Positions 22,239 through 33,900 of a stretch of 64,000 bases of DNA are shown here, piece after piece. The notes under the pieces were generated by a model. The model ran no database searches, was not told the DNA's origin, and worked only from the letters and a program-made list of their open reading frames with translations. This stretch comes from Zygaena filipendulae. Its lineage: Eukaryota; Arthropoda; Insecta; Lepidoptera; Zygaenidae. The position numbers and the translations under genes were made by a program. The stretch is taken from assembly GCA_907165275.2 (NCBI GenBank), contig OU015651.1, forward strand, positions 15,150,501 to 15,214,500. The letters run 5' to 3'. Position 1 is the stretch's first letter. Each line of letters opens with the position of its first letter.

Positions 22239-22457
22239 CTAGTTGTGCCCCTCGATTTCACCCGCGTTAATTTCAGAGTTCCCGCGGGAATTCCGGGATA
22301 AAAAGTACCCTATGTGTTAATATGATGTATAAGCTATATTATTGTTAAGTTTCATTAAATCCATCCAGTAGTTTTTGTTTGAAAGAGTAACAAACATCCA
22401 TCCATCCTTCCATCCATACATACTTACAAACTTTCGCGTTTATAATATTAGTAGGAT
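22239..22457 (-). mobile_element. Lep1-like Helitron
   Basis: It starts CTAGTTGTGCCCCTCG and ends ATAATATTAGTAGGA, adjoining MITE-T directly. A tandem copy of its distal 100 bp follows to about 22576. Confidence 0.65.
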
Positions 22458-23013
22458 ATTATTGTAAAGTTTCATTTAAATCCATCCAGTAGTTTTTGTG
22501 TGAAAGAGTAACAAACATCCATCCATTCAACCATGCATACATAATTACATACAAACTTTCGCGTTTATGTATAATATGAGTAGGATTATTCAAAAAGTAC
22601 TTAGTATTCGACCCGTTGTCTGCGGTTTTCCACACACGAATTCAGGATTCATTCGGGAACCTCTATAGTATCGGGACAAACATTAGATATTTGTGTTGAC
22701 TAAGAGCACACTCCACGTTAGCGTTAGTTTAGTAGTTCTGTGATGCGCGTTCAAACAAACCGACGAAAAGGCAGCAATTTTACCTTTTATATAAAAGACA
22801 GCTGGCCCCGTGGTTTTACTCGCGTGTTAATCTTTGCTGAAATCCCCGAAACGCGTATTTCTTTATTTGAAACTATTGTCAATCGTCCACGTCTTTGGGA
22901 ATTCCGGGATAAAAACCAGTCCCATTCAGGAACACTGCACCCCCTCTAAGCTAACCTTCTTATAAATGATTTTTTTTTAAATCGGTTTAGTAGTTTTTGA
23001 TTTTTTATATTTA

Positions 23014-23202
23014 CTAGCTGTGCCCCGTGGTTACACCCGCGGTTATATCATGTTCCGGCGAGAATTCCTTCTCTCCTCTCCTTCTTTGTATCCCTGACAA
23101 CGCGCATGCCAAATTTCATCCAAATCTGTTCAGCGGTTTTTGCGTGATTCGGTAACGAACATCCAAACATCCACACTTTCACATTTATAATATTAGTAGG
23201 AT
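23014..23202 (-). mobile_element. Lep1-like Helitron
   Basis: CTAGCTGTGCCCCGTGG to TTATAATATTAGTAGGA, a complete minus copy of the family. Confidence 0.65.
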
Positions 23203-23421
23203 TACGCAACTTGTTTGTTTGTATACATACAAAAAAATCTTTTGTCTTTACAATATTTACCTACATGCATTACTTACAATAATATAGAAAACAGAGTACA
23301 ATATCGATTTCCATTATTCCTAACTTCAAAAATGACGTTACTTTCATACAAACTTTTCAATCCCATCTTTACCCCTTGTGAGAGGTTGTCCATTGCGATA
23401 CAACACGGCAACGCAGCAAGC

Positions 23422-23514
23422 ACCTTTGTGGGCACCTCTGTGGGCACCTTTGTGGGCACCTTTGTGGGCACCTTGGTGGGCACCTTTGTGGGGCACCTTT
23501 GTGGGCACCTTTGC
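23422..23514. repeat. 12-bp minisatellite (CACCTTTGTGGG)n
   Basis: About eight units with small length changes, giving an open Thr-Lys-Val-Pro repeat frame on the minus strand that I regard as spurious. Confidence 0.85.
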
Positions 23515-23710
23515 GCGGCAAGCTACAAGGGAAGGGCTTTTGTAGATCTGGGCAATTGTTCGAAACTACTACTCGTATAGGAAATATATTTTACTGTTGA
23601 CTCGTTATTTCAATTTTTTCTATAGTTTATTATTTTCACTCCTTGATATAATATATAAGTTAGTGGGGAAGCTTCTTTATTATAATTACAATTTATTTCT
23701 TATACATATA

Positions 23711-24546
23711 AAAACTAGTTATTTCCCGTGGTTTCGTCCACGTTAATTTCGCAGTTGCCTCAGGAATTTCGGGCCAAAACGTACTTTATTTCGTTAATGT
23801 CGTTCTATCGCCAGTGATATGATAAAGTACTGTAAATAAAATGGTGATAACACTAGAAAGTGCCATGTTGGCTAGCTACTATCTTCAAGGTAAAAAAGCG
23901 TTTTGTCACCGAGTTGGTACCTAACGGTGTGTTCCGGCAGCCTCACTTGAAAGCCAGTTCCCATTCCAGGCTAGGTGTGTTCAGAATCTTCGACCACACC
24001 ATCACATAATATCAGATGAGCTGTGGTCAGACGTCTAGCCTGTTAGTAATCTTACCGCCGCTCTCAGAGTTGACTTTAATGATTACTTAGTTAAGTATAG
24101 ATTTTTAAAACAAAACTGCCGCAATCAGACAAGTTTAATAAATTAATGTTGATTGGCATTTAACTAATTAAGTTACTTCTCATTAAATGCTGCCTCATTA
24201 AATTTATACTTAACTAAGTAATCATTAAAGTCGACTCTGAGTGCGGCCTTTAATCTATTTATATAAAAATTAATCCCTATTTCCCTTGGTCACGGCATCA
24301 CGCGTGAACGGCTGGACCAATTTCGCTAATTATTTTTTTATTGTGTTTGTCTTTATAAGGAGAAAAAGAATAAAAGAAGTTTGGAATTCCTGCGAAAATT
24401 CTGAAACTCACGCAAGTGAATCCTCGAAACAGTTGACGGGACTTTCACAGCTAATTATCTGATGTTATAAGAAGTGGATTAGGCTACTTTGGAGTTCCTG
24501 CGGGAATTTCGAAACTCACGCGGGTGAAACCACGGGACACAGGTAG
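23711..24546. repeat. Composite repeat, inverted relative of 61690-62225
   Basis: A Helitron-like end at 23711, a SINE-A body fragment at 23862-24054, a palindromic MITE at 24055-24247 and a Helitron-like end at 24480-24546 lie in series. All but the MITE recur in reverse order at 61690-62225. Confidence 0.6.
24055..24247. mobile_element. Palindromic MITE-P, copy 1 (internally shortened)
   Basis: Long inverted ends include CAGAGTTGACTTTAATGATT and its inverse. Uninterrupted versions of the host repeat at 40077 and 61862 mark the empty site. Confidence 0.75.
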
Positions 24547-24701
24547 TAATAGTAAAAAATAAATTTTAAAGTTTGTTTATTTATTTGTGCGCAAGAAGAA
24601 AAAATATAAATTTTATTTCAGTTGCCTTTTTTATTCTTTGAACAAGTATTTACGAACGTAAAAATATTTTAGAATAAAGAAACATACAACTATACATAAT
24701 A

Positions 24702-24929
24702 CTAGCTGTTCCCCGCGATTTTATCCGCGGTAATTTCGGAGTTCCCGCGGAGGTTGCGGGAAAAAGTACTCTATGTCCTTCAGTTCCCAAGGGAATTCCG
24801 GGATAAAAACTATCCTATCTTTTAAGTTGGACCATTTTATGAATGGTTACAAAATTTTATCAAAATCCGTTCAGTAGTTTCGGAGTCCATCGCGGACAAA
24901 CAACGTGACACGTGATTTATATATATTAG
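24702..24929 (-). mobile_element. Helitron-like composite
   Basis: CTAGCTGTTCCCCGCG start, then the CCGTTCAGTAGTTTCGGAG and ACACGTGATTTATATATATT block. Confidence 0.6.
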
Positions 24930-25621
24930 ATATTAGTTTATTTCGTAAACGTTTCTATAAATAAGGCAACAAATATTGATAATATCAATTTCCTTTGCGG
25001 AAAATAAAAGGCATTTCGCCTCTCGCAAAAATACTCTTTAAGAGTTTTTCGATATATCAGAGAAGGACGTGACTCTATTTTGTAATAATAATATATGAAA
25101 CTGGTAGGTTTTTTTTTTCTTTCGTAAATATGGATAGCTGCCACTGGCATATCAACAGTCAAGTGTTTAGGAAGTTATTCTATCAACATCGATACATATA
25201 AATAAAATTGAAGTGTCTGTTTGTAATATTGAAATAACAGCTTTTTCCTATTGCATGTAAAAGTAGAGTATATGCAGTAGTTGGTGGAACAAAAAAGAAA
25301 CTCTTAAATTATCTGTCTGTCTGTCTGTCTTTTGGTTCCTTCTACTATTAGAAATGGTTAGATCAATTTTGACGGAACTTACCTAACAGGCTAATTTTCT
25401 CAGCGTTCCTGAGGGAATTTCGATACTGACGAGGGTGAAATTGCGGGTCCGTATCTACTAATAAATAATATAGAACAAGCTGCTGTTAGCGGCCGCACTA
25501 ATATAGAAAGGAATCTTTCAGGAATGATGGCGCACGAGAAAAAAAAAAACTAATAATAATTTAATCATTGCCAAAGTTTTTAAGAACGGATATTAATTTG
25601 ACGCTCTCAGACGCTCTAGAG
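24930..25621. other. Gene-free region
   Basis: AT-rich with a (TGTC)n run at 25315 and a Helitron-like end near 25400-25460. No gene seen. Confidence 0.4.
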
Positions 25622-25989
25622 CATTGATTCCCAAAGTGGTCCAGGTGGACCCCCAGGGGTCCACAAGAGCCCGACAGGGGTCTACGTTTGCGTGGAAAAA
25701 AAGGGGGGTCCACAATTGTTGGATGAAGATGCTTTTTAGACTGACCTTGAAACTTAGCTTAAATGAAATCCACTCACAGCATAATCAAAACAATATAAAT
25801 TCTCCCCTTTTTTTCGAAAACTTTTAACTCATAGTTGATTGAAAAATAGCCACAACACAGATTGCCATAGATATATACTTTTTTCGGGTTTCGGAAGTAA
25901 GTTAGTAAATGTAATAGCTGCAGGGGGTCCACCAGATCCAGCAAAATGTTTAAAGTGGTCTATGAGAAAAAAAAGTATAGGAACCTCTG
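25622..25989. mobile_element. 368-bp hAT-like MITE with 8-bp target duplication
   Basis: Ends CATTGATTCCCAAAG and CAGAGGTTCCTATAC (inverse) resemble hAT termini. CTCTAGAG occurs on both sides (25614-25621, 25990-25997). The flanks also form an inverted repeat (TTAATTTGACGCTCT), so the site lies within an older palindrome. Confidence 0.75.
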
Positions 25990-26025
25990 CTCTAGAGCGT
26001 CAAATTAATAAGGGGAGTCATATTA

Positions 26026-26087
26026 AGAAGGGGAGCCCAAGAGATGTAGAGTCACTCTACTCTACATCCCTCTTGGGATCCCCTTCT
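26026..26087. other. Hairpin, 27-29 nt arms
   Basis: Left arm AGAAGGGGAGCCCAAGAG and on to GTAGAGT pairs with ACTCTACATCCCTCTTGGG and CCCCTTCT, with a six-nt loop and few mismatches. Likely the centre of a palindromic MITE; a small-RNA precursor is possible but unsupported. Confidence 0.65.
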
Positions 26088-26342
26088 ATAACGCATAACG
26101 TATGATTTTACTCCTCATAAATTTTCATACCCCGGGCTTTGTATATGAAAATCGATTCCTAAAGAGAGAAGTTCACAGCATACACTTACAGAGAAATGTA
26201 AATATCTGAAATCATCATATTTATTGTTATGTATTGTACGACCGGATATCGCGCAGACGCAATCCCAGATGGGCTCTGCTAAAAACCAGCGCTGCCGAGT
26301 TTTATGCGACTGAGTCGGTGTCAAGGTTGGCATCACAACAAT

Positions 26343-26666
26343 GGGCTAGTTGACTAATTTTTTTTAGTCCGGTTTGTAGATTAATAAAATATATTGGGCA
26401 CGTATTTTTTTCTTTTTTTACGTAATCAAATAATAACGGCGATACATTGAGTTAAAATTTCGCGTGACGTCACTACGCAGTGAAATTTGTATGGGTTTGC
26501 ATTTGTTTAATGACGTCACAAGCTGCCATCGTAAACTTTATTGCGCTATATCTATGTACCTATATTTTAATTAATTTGAAAAGCAAAACATTCGTCCGTG
26601 TCCGTTATTTTTTTATTTTCTGACGAACTAATTAGAATTTTGATTTTCAAAAGTCGTCCACATCCC
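26343..26666 (-). mobile_element. MITE-T, full copy at left edge of duplicon 2
   Basis: It carries TGACGTCA at 26465-26472 and 26511-26518. Only its last 28 bp has a counterpart at 7518-7545, so the duplication breakpoint lies inside it. Confidence 0.75.
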
Positions 26667-26843
26667 TATTACTTCACTTCTTTTTTCTTTGTTAAATTCT
26701 GTTGCATAATATTTTATTTTTAACCAATTCTGTGACTTACTAATGTCTATGTCTAATCCCATGGAACATCAGGAAAGACGAAGTTGTGCTGTTTTGGGAT
26801 CAAAAATAATGACTCTCAAGACTAAATAAAATAATAATAATGA

Positions 26844-26849
26844 TTTATT
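26844..26849 (-). terminator. Polyadenylation signal of gene C
   Basis: AATAAA on the minus strand at the position matching 7727-7732 of gene B. Confidence 0.45.
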
Positions 26850-26951
26850 TCAATACCAATAAGTCACAGTTCCCACAACAAAAAATAAAAGAACTTAAAA
26901 CAAAATATCTTAACAACAATAGTGTGTAGAACTTAAGTAATAAATCACCAA

Positions 26952-27135
26952 TCCTACTAATATAATAAATGTGAAAAGGTGGACGTTTCTTACTCAATCA
27001 CGCAAAAACGGCTGAACGGATTTGGATGAAATTTGGCATGCCCATTGTCGGAGGCACAGAGAAGAACTTAAAATTTTTATTCCGGAATTCCCACGGAAAC
27101 TCTGAAATCGCCGCGGACCACGGGGCACAGCTAGT
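26952..27135 (+). mobile_element. Lep1-like Helitron in the 3' UTR region of gene C
   Basis: TCCTACTAATATAATAAATG to CACGGGGCACAGCTAGT, inserted between the gene C stop codon and its poly(A) signal. Gene B lacks it. Confidence 0.65.
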
Positions 27136-27811
27136 AAGTCATAATATTTAACTAAATCGCAACAATTCTGACAACAATAGATCAACCTCAGTTCAATCCA
27201 AAACCTCCAATTGTACTGACAGACTCCAGCGCGATGTTAATAACTTGGCAGAGGTTCAATTCGATCTCTCCATTGAGCAGGTCGTTCAGCACTAGCTTGA
27301 CTATAGCTTCTACAATCACGTCGATTTGGTCCTGAAAATAAATTTACTCGTACATATCAAAGGTATAAACAATTCAAAGAAAAATTCATGGTGACTGGAA
27401 ACCAGATAGATGACGTAGATAGTAGGTACCTTTAAAAATTCAGAAAGTGGTTGCTTAGTTGAAAATACTTATGTTTATTAATAGCCGACTTAAACTAGGA
27501 GGCATTTTAACTATCACAATATTACATCGTCTCTAGATTAAAACTGAATTCTGTTATATCAGAATATTGGCAGATCGTACAGTCTGTAGGTACGGTGAGT
27601 TTGAAACGGTGTCTCTTCTACAGGTTCAGGTTTAGAAAGATTGTGGAAAGAAACGCATCTCAATATTTTGACCAAAATGTTTAATACTTTATACAATAAA
27701 TTAATAATTTGTTTTTTTGATGATATTGGCTTGTTGTCAGCAGTCAGTTTTTCATTATATAGATAATAATATAAATAATCAACATATAAATTTTCTGTAT
27801 TTGTCCTATCC

Positions 27812-27952
27812 ACCCAAAGGTTGTCTGGAAGAGATCGCTAGTAAAGCGATAAGAACGCCTTTTGTATGCCTTTAGTTATAAGTTTTTGTTAACACTCTGT
27901 AACATTATTTTGGTGTACAATAAAGTGTATTCTATTCTATTCTATTCTAATA
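27812..27952 (+). mobile_element. LINE 3' end
   Basis: AAAGGTTGTCTGGAAGAGAT and GCTAGTAAAGCGATAAGA are followed by an AATAAAGTG stretch and (TATTC)n, a common lepidopteran LINE tail. It lies in intron 6 of gene C and is absent from gene B. Confidence 0.6.
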
Positions 27953-28228
27953 TGTGTTGATAGATACCTATTTTCTGACTTTCTACGCTAAAAGATTTAA
28001 TTTTGTTAGCTGGTTAGGCTTAAAAACCAAGAATATATAATTTAGTATGTTTATAGTCAATAGTCATCTTCTTATCTCGAGCCAGCAACAAGTTCTCAAT
28101 ATTCAAGATTCGAACCATTATTGAATTCATATCATTAGGAAATTTCGTGACTTGCCTTGACACTGCTTATATTGTCAAGATTGGTATCATGTTACCTCGT
28201 TAGAAAGATATAAAGTCATATTGTACAT

Positions 28229-28375
28229 TGTAGAATAGAATAGAATAAAAATTTATTTCTGCACAACACACAAGAATAATAACAAACATTAAAGTACCAA
28301 ATTAAAACCCAAGTTATCTTGCATGCTCTGCCGAAACACCAACTCAGCATTAGCTAGGTGCAGGTACACCTAGCG
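28229..28375 (-). mobile_element. Retroposon 3' end with (TAGAA)n tail
   Basis: The tail at the left and CAACTCAGCATTAGCTAGGT body indicate a minus-oriented, truncated retroposon in intron 6 of gene C. A relative of its tail is at 39330-39375. Confidence 0.5.
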
Positions 28376-30359
28376 CTGGTTTTTAGTTGGTAGCCCGCTC
28401 TCACGCACGGACGGGGGTAACAAAAGAAGAGGAAAAGAATTAAAGGTACGCTTAATCAAATTAACACTTACACCATAAATATTGGGCGTCTGTGGAAAGA
28501 CGTTGTTGATGTAGTCGTTCACGGTGTTTGAGTAATCATTGTCATTCAAGATTGCGACCAGATCGGACTGAAAAATAAGAAAAACGAATCTACACATATA
28601 TTTTCTAAAGTGTTGACATGTGGTGCGGTCTGAATTGCACTTTTGACGCTCGTGTGCGCTATATTCATGCAAACAACTGTTCAAATTGTCGTACACTGGC
28701 ATCGTGTCGTTATCGTCATTGATTGGTGCGAACAGTGCAAAGAACGAGGAGGGTAGCGCAATGTCTGTCAAACAACTGTCAAACGTCTGGCAAACTTTGT
28801 TTTTCTTTTGTTCAAATCAATTAGTGTAAAGTATACTGTTTCTCAATTGCAAGAAACATACATGGCATTTTCAAAACACCAATAAACGATATTCTTTAAA
28901 AAAATTAAATGACCTTTTGGTCATTTTGTCATTATTTATGCAACCTTTATAAAATAACAAACAACAATTTGCTTATGGACACGTTTGTTTTTAGTACAAA
29001 AATACATACCTCGATTCCGCCCACTCTTAACGTGATTTTCAGATCCTCGACATTTAAACCCTCTGCGAGGTTTACATCCGCTTCAAAGGACACCTTCAGC
29101 TCGGACAGTGAAAATCTGGTGGGAAATAACCCGTATGTTTTGCATTCAAAATGATATGGACTTTTTCTAATATGGACGTTCTGGGATATTGACAATTAGC
29201 GCTCTTTGGACACTTTGGGATTTGGAAATTTTGAACCTAATCCTTCAAAACCCACATATCTACTTGATCTCCCATTAAGCTATAATCTTGTGTCATGAAA
29301 ACCAAGGAAACGTAGTACATTCTACATAATATTATTAAATATTTTAATTATAGTATAGTACAGATGTATATGCTCAGACAGGAAAGTGGAATCCTATGAA
29401 CGCGGATGAAGCCTGGGGAAAGAATTGGTCAAGAATTCTTATGAAGTAAACGTTGAGCGTACAAAATGATATAAATTTCAAATTTTTACCTTCCACTTCC
29501 CCTTATATTCAACGAGGGTAAAGGTCCTAGATTATTTATGGTAGACTCGATATTACCTGAAATGAAAAAAGAAACTAATTTTATTAAGGACTGCAACCAG
29601 CTCTAATAGTTTTGTGAAGGTACGAAAATCATCAGGCGATACTTGTTTTAATATTTTTGTTTTCATACTAAATTGATTTGATGCCCTCCATTTATTCTGT
29701 GGTCCCACACCAATCTCATCCATAATAATATTGTTAGGTAAAAATAGACCAAAAAAACCCTGATTTCGTGACTGACTCACTGATAATCATCAAAATTCTT
29801 AGGCTACATCTTAATGTCCTAGAAAGCTGAAATTTGGTATGTAAGCTAGCCTAAGTACAAGAACAACAAAAAAATTATAAAACTTATACATTTTGTCCTT
29901 CAACCCCTTAAACTAGGGGTTTAAAGTGTGTATGAGAATTCTGCAATTTTGTCTTACAAAAAGAAAGGAAATCCCACCAAAAACATTTTCATGTAAAATG
30001 GAGCCAAGACGAGACCATATGACGGGCACTGTCAAAAAGTTATCAGATCTCATGTAGAGCCAAGCTTATAACACTACACGCCCTAACTCGACAAGGCCTT
30101 TTTTTTCGTGAGGAGGGGAAAATCCATCATTGACCTCAGCCAGCCCGTGCTGGCAGGGACTGTCTGACTCGCATGGACTAGAAACCCCTCCTCACTCATT
30201 GCCACTCATTGCGGCAACTGGACGGAACTATGCTGGAATACGACGTCCAGTCGCTGGGTGCTTTCAGCCATTGCTCTCTCAAGCGCTTCTTGGTTCCTCT
30301 CACAGCTTTCCTTCTCCTTCATGATCGAGGTGATGACCTCTCACTCATGAAGAAAAAGT

Positions 30360-30508
30360 GAAATGTAGTGGAAAAAGTACAATCTGCCGTTAACGTTGTC
30401 TACAACTGGACCTCGAAATGGCGCATAAAACTAAATGAGTCGAAGTCAACTCACATAGATTTTACTAATAAAAAAACCTCATATCACCCGGTGCACATAT
30501 ATAACAAT
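30360..30508 (+). mobile_element. Jockey-type LINE reverse transcriptase, left half
   Basis: It encodes AVNVVYNWTSKWRIKLNESK and then STHIDFTNKK, the RT region after the catalytic YADD. The frame continues at 36479 across the gypsy insertion (IYNN/VIPYENTAKYLG). GC-richer sequence at 30118-30340 may belong to the same mosaic. Confidence 0.7.
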
Positions 30509-30613
30509 AGTAAGATACGGGGAGTGAATAAATACAAAGACGGAGGTCGGATCACAACTGACTTTAATATTTTAAACACGATAATACAGCTACCCACATA
30601 AGCATACCCTACA
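30509..30613 (-). repeat. Gypsy 3' LTR (105 bp)
   Basis: In element sense it starts TGTAGGGTATGC and ends ATCTTACT. It is identical over all 105 bp to the 5' LTR once the mariner is removed. A polypurine AAGGGGGGACG adjoins it at 30614-30624. Confidence 0.85.
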
Positions 30614-30949
30614 CGTCCCCCCTTAAAAGGGAATTAACAAAATGGAAAACCAAGCAACACAAAAACATGCACATAAGAAAAATAGGTACAAATAAGCGTA
30701 TGTAACAAACACTGGTATAAGCATAGCTTTTTACTATTATAACAATTTTTATTTTTTTTATTTATAACATATTTTAAATTTTAAGTTGCAATTTTTTTTT
30801 TTTTTTAAGTAAAGTTAAGAGTAATTTAGAGCTTACTTATTATTCTCTATGGTGTAGGCCTTTTTCTGTAGTTCGATTATTTTAAGTATATTAGTTAAGT
30901 ACAAATTTTATTAATTTATATTTTAACAGGCAAATAGAAAATTTCGGAC

Positions 30950-33900
30950 CTAGCCATAATAATTGTGTTTAGCCTTTAGTCGGCATGCGCGGATTGGGCG
31001 CATCGCCGGCGCATTAGGTGCGCAGCCCGGGGCCGGCCCGCCGTCGTCACGACTGTCTGCTCTCGCATCGGGGGTAGGCGTTACAGACTCAGGAATCGTC
31101 CTCGGTGTGGCTTCCTCGTTATGTTCATACGTGCTCGTGTTCATCTGGCCGTTCGTCCCTGAGTTTCTAGCTGTGGTGTTTTTGAGTGGAATCAGTTGGT
31201 CGACGTGCCTCTTCCACTCGCTTCCGTCGGACAACCTTACCCGGTAGGTGAGCGGGGCGTCCCTGGCGCTGACGGTGGCTGGTTGCCACTTGTCGGCGCG
31301 CGGCCGGTAGTCCCGAGCCAGCACAGGCTCACCCGGCTGCACACTGCGCTCGGCAGCTCGGCCCCCGCGCCCCGCGCTCTCCTGCGCGCGCTCCACGCGA
31401 CTCTGCGCGCTCGGCCGCAGCGCGTCCAGCCTGCCCCGCAGCCGTCTGCCCAGCATCGCCTCGGCCGGTGCTACCCCCGTAGTGGCGTGCTCGCAGTTAC
31501 GATATTGAAAAAGGAACCTGGTTACCGCGGTATCCGTGTCGAGGCCCTCGTGCGCGGCTTTCTTCATTGCTCGTTTGACAGTTTTCACGGCGTTCTCGGC
31601 GGCTCCATTACCAGCCGGGCGGTAGGGACTCGTAATCGTATGCGTAATGCAATTTTTGCCCATGTAATCTGCGAATTCCGCCGATCCGAACGGGGGACCG
31701 CCGTCGCTTACCACCTGCGTCGGCAAGCCGAAACGCGCGAACAGTTCGCGCAGCTTGCGCACCGTCGCCGCTGCGTTGGTGCTGCTCATCTTTTGGACCT
31801 CGATCCATTTACTGTGTGCGTCCACTGACACAAGGTAGTGTTTCCCTTGAAACTCTGCGAAATCAATATGGAGCCGCTGCCAGGGCCGCGCCGGAAACAC
31901 CCACGGGTGCAGCGCTGCCCGCGGCGGCGCGTCGCGCTGTTGCCGGCACGCGCCGCACCCGTTGCCGAGCCGCTCGATGTCCGCGTCGATGTTCGGCCAG
32001 TACGCATAGCTGCGCGCTATGCTTTTCATCTTGACTACGCCCAGGTGCCCTTCGTGCAGCTCGCGTAGCACCTGACCCCTCAGTGCCTCCGGTATCACCA
32101 CCCGATGATTATACAGAATACAACCTTGATCGATCGATAAGAGATCTTTTCTATTATAGAAAGGCTTAATCGAATCCGAATCTATTGACGTCGGCCATCC
32201 TTCCATCGCATACTTATATATTTTTTTTAACGTTTCATCACTCTGAGTCTTTAACGCCACCTCCCTAGCGCTGATAGGGAACGAATCCTCCACATAATTG
32301 ATGTAAGACACCGCGCTCGGTCCCGACGCGCTCCTGCGCTCGCCCGGCAACGGCAGGCGTGACAGCGCGTCTACGTTACTATTATCTTTTGACTTCACGA
32401 ATTCAATATCAAAGTCGTACGCCGCCAGCTTCATAGCGTACCTCTGTAGCCTACTAGCGGCCGTCTGCGGCAAGCCCATTTTTGGACCAAATATAAAGGT
32501 CAGTGGTTTATGATCGGTTTTGATCGTAAACCGGCGGCCGTATAGGTACTGATGGTGTTTGACGACCCCGCTCACGATGGCTAACGCTTCTTTATCGAGC
32601 TGGCTGTAGGCCCGCTCCGCGCTGTTGAGCGTGCGCGACGCGAAGCAGACGGGCCGCTCCGCGCCGTCGGGGAAGCGGTGCGACAGCACGCTGCCGATGC
32701 CGTACGAGCTGCTATCCACGGCTAGCAATAGCGGCAACTCGGGGTCGTAGTGCGCTAACACTTTTGACTTTAACATTTCTTTTTTTATTTCCTTAAAAGC
32801 CTTTTCACACTTATCACCCCAGCTCCAAGGTACATTTTTGCGTAATAAATCGTGCAGGGGGTGAAGTATGTGACTAAAGTTAGGTATAAATTTAGCATAA
32901 TAATTAATAAGGCCTAAAAATGACCGCAATTGTGTCACATCACTCGGTGCTGGGGCCTCCACTATTGCCTTAATCTTACAAGGATCCGGGTGCAATCCAT
33001 ATTTATCTATAATAAATCCTACGTATGTAATGTTATCTTGCATAAATGTACATTTTTCTAGTTTTATTCGAAGGCCGACCTCGCGCAAACGCTCAAACAA
33101 CGCTTTTAAATTGGTGATATGTTCTACCCTCGTTCTACCTGTTACAGCAATATCATCCAAGAATGCGACTACCCCTCGGAGCCCCTTCAATGTCTCTTCC
33201 ATAAATTTTTGAAATTTTTCTGGTATACACGTTAGACCGAAGGGCGTACGCCTGTATACGAATGTCCCTACATGAGTTGTGATGGCGGTGCACGCTTGTG
33301 ACTCCTCCTCCAACATTAATTGTTGATAAGCGTTGGTGAGATCGATCTTCGAGTACTGCTCACCCCCACTGAGCGCAGCAAACAGCTCTTCGATCCGTGG
33401 CAGTGGGTACGGGTCACGTGATAATTTAGGGTTAACAGTAACTTTGTAGTCACCGCAGATACGTATGTCACCCGATTTTTTTATGACTGGTACTATAGGC
33501 GTGCCATAATCGGAATAATCGACTTTATAAATCGTACCCTCTGCCACTAATCTTTCCAGCTCTAGCTCCACGGGCTTGCGCAATGCGAGCGGCAAGGGCC
33601 TGGCTTTTACGAATACTGGGTTTCTATCCTTAAATCGAAGTGAATTTTTTTTTGTACAGGTCCCTAAACCGGGCGCGAACACCGTCGGAAATTCGCGCTT
33701 AAGTTCATCGACTAAGTTCGTAGCATCGGAACTATAAAATAATTGTTCGCAAATGTTAACGCGATCGATTTTTAAACTACTCAGCCAAGTCCTTCCCAGC
33801 AGTGGGGGGCCACCGTTTTTGATGACAAATAATTTTAAATTTTTCGCACTGTGCTCACCTAGCACTGCGTCGACAACAATGTAACCTATTGGCTCAATAA

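Noticed and set aside
23274..23483. Thr-Lys-Val-Pro repeat protein
   Set aside because: It is a product of the 12-bp minisatellite, with no conserved start or flanking exon.
28370..28771. Single 133-codon gene on the minus strand
   Set aside because: It reads through exon 6 of gene C into introns on both sides; splice sites and gene B homology define the real exon as 28567-28472.
31196..32068. Plus-strand frames inside the gypsy element
   Set aside because: They are GC-rich antisense shadows of the Gag-Pol frame with no domains.
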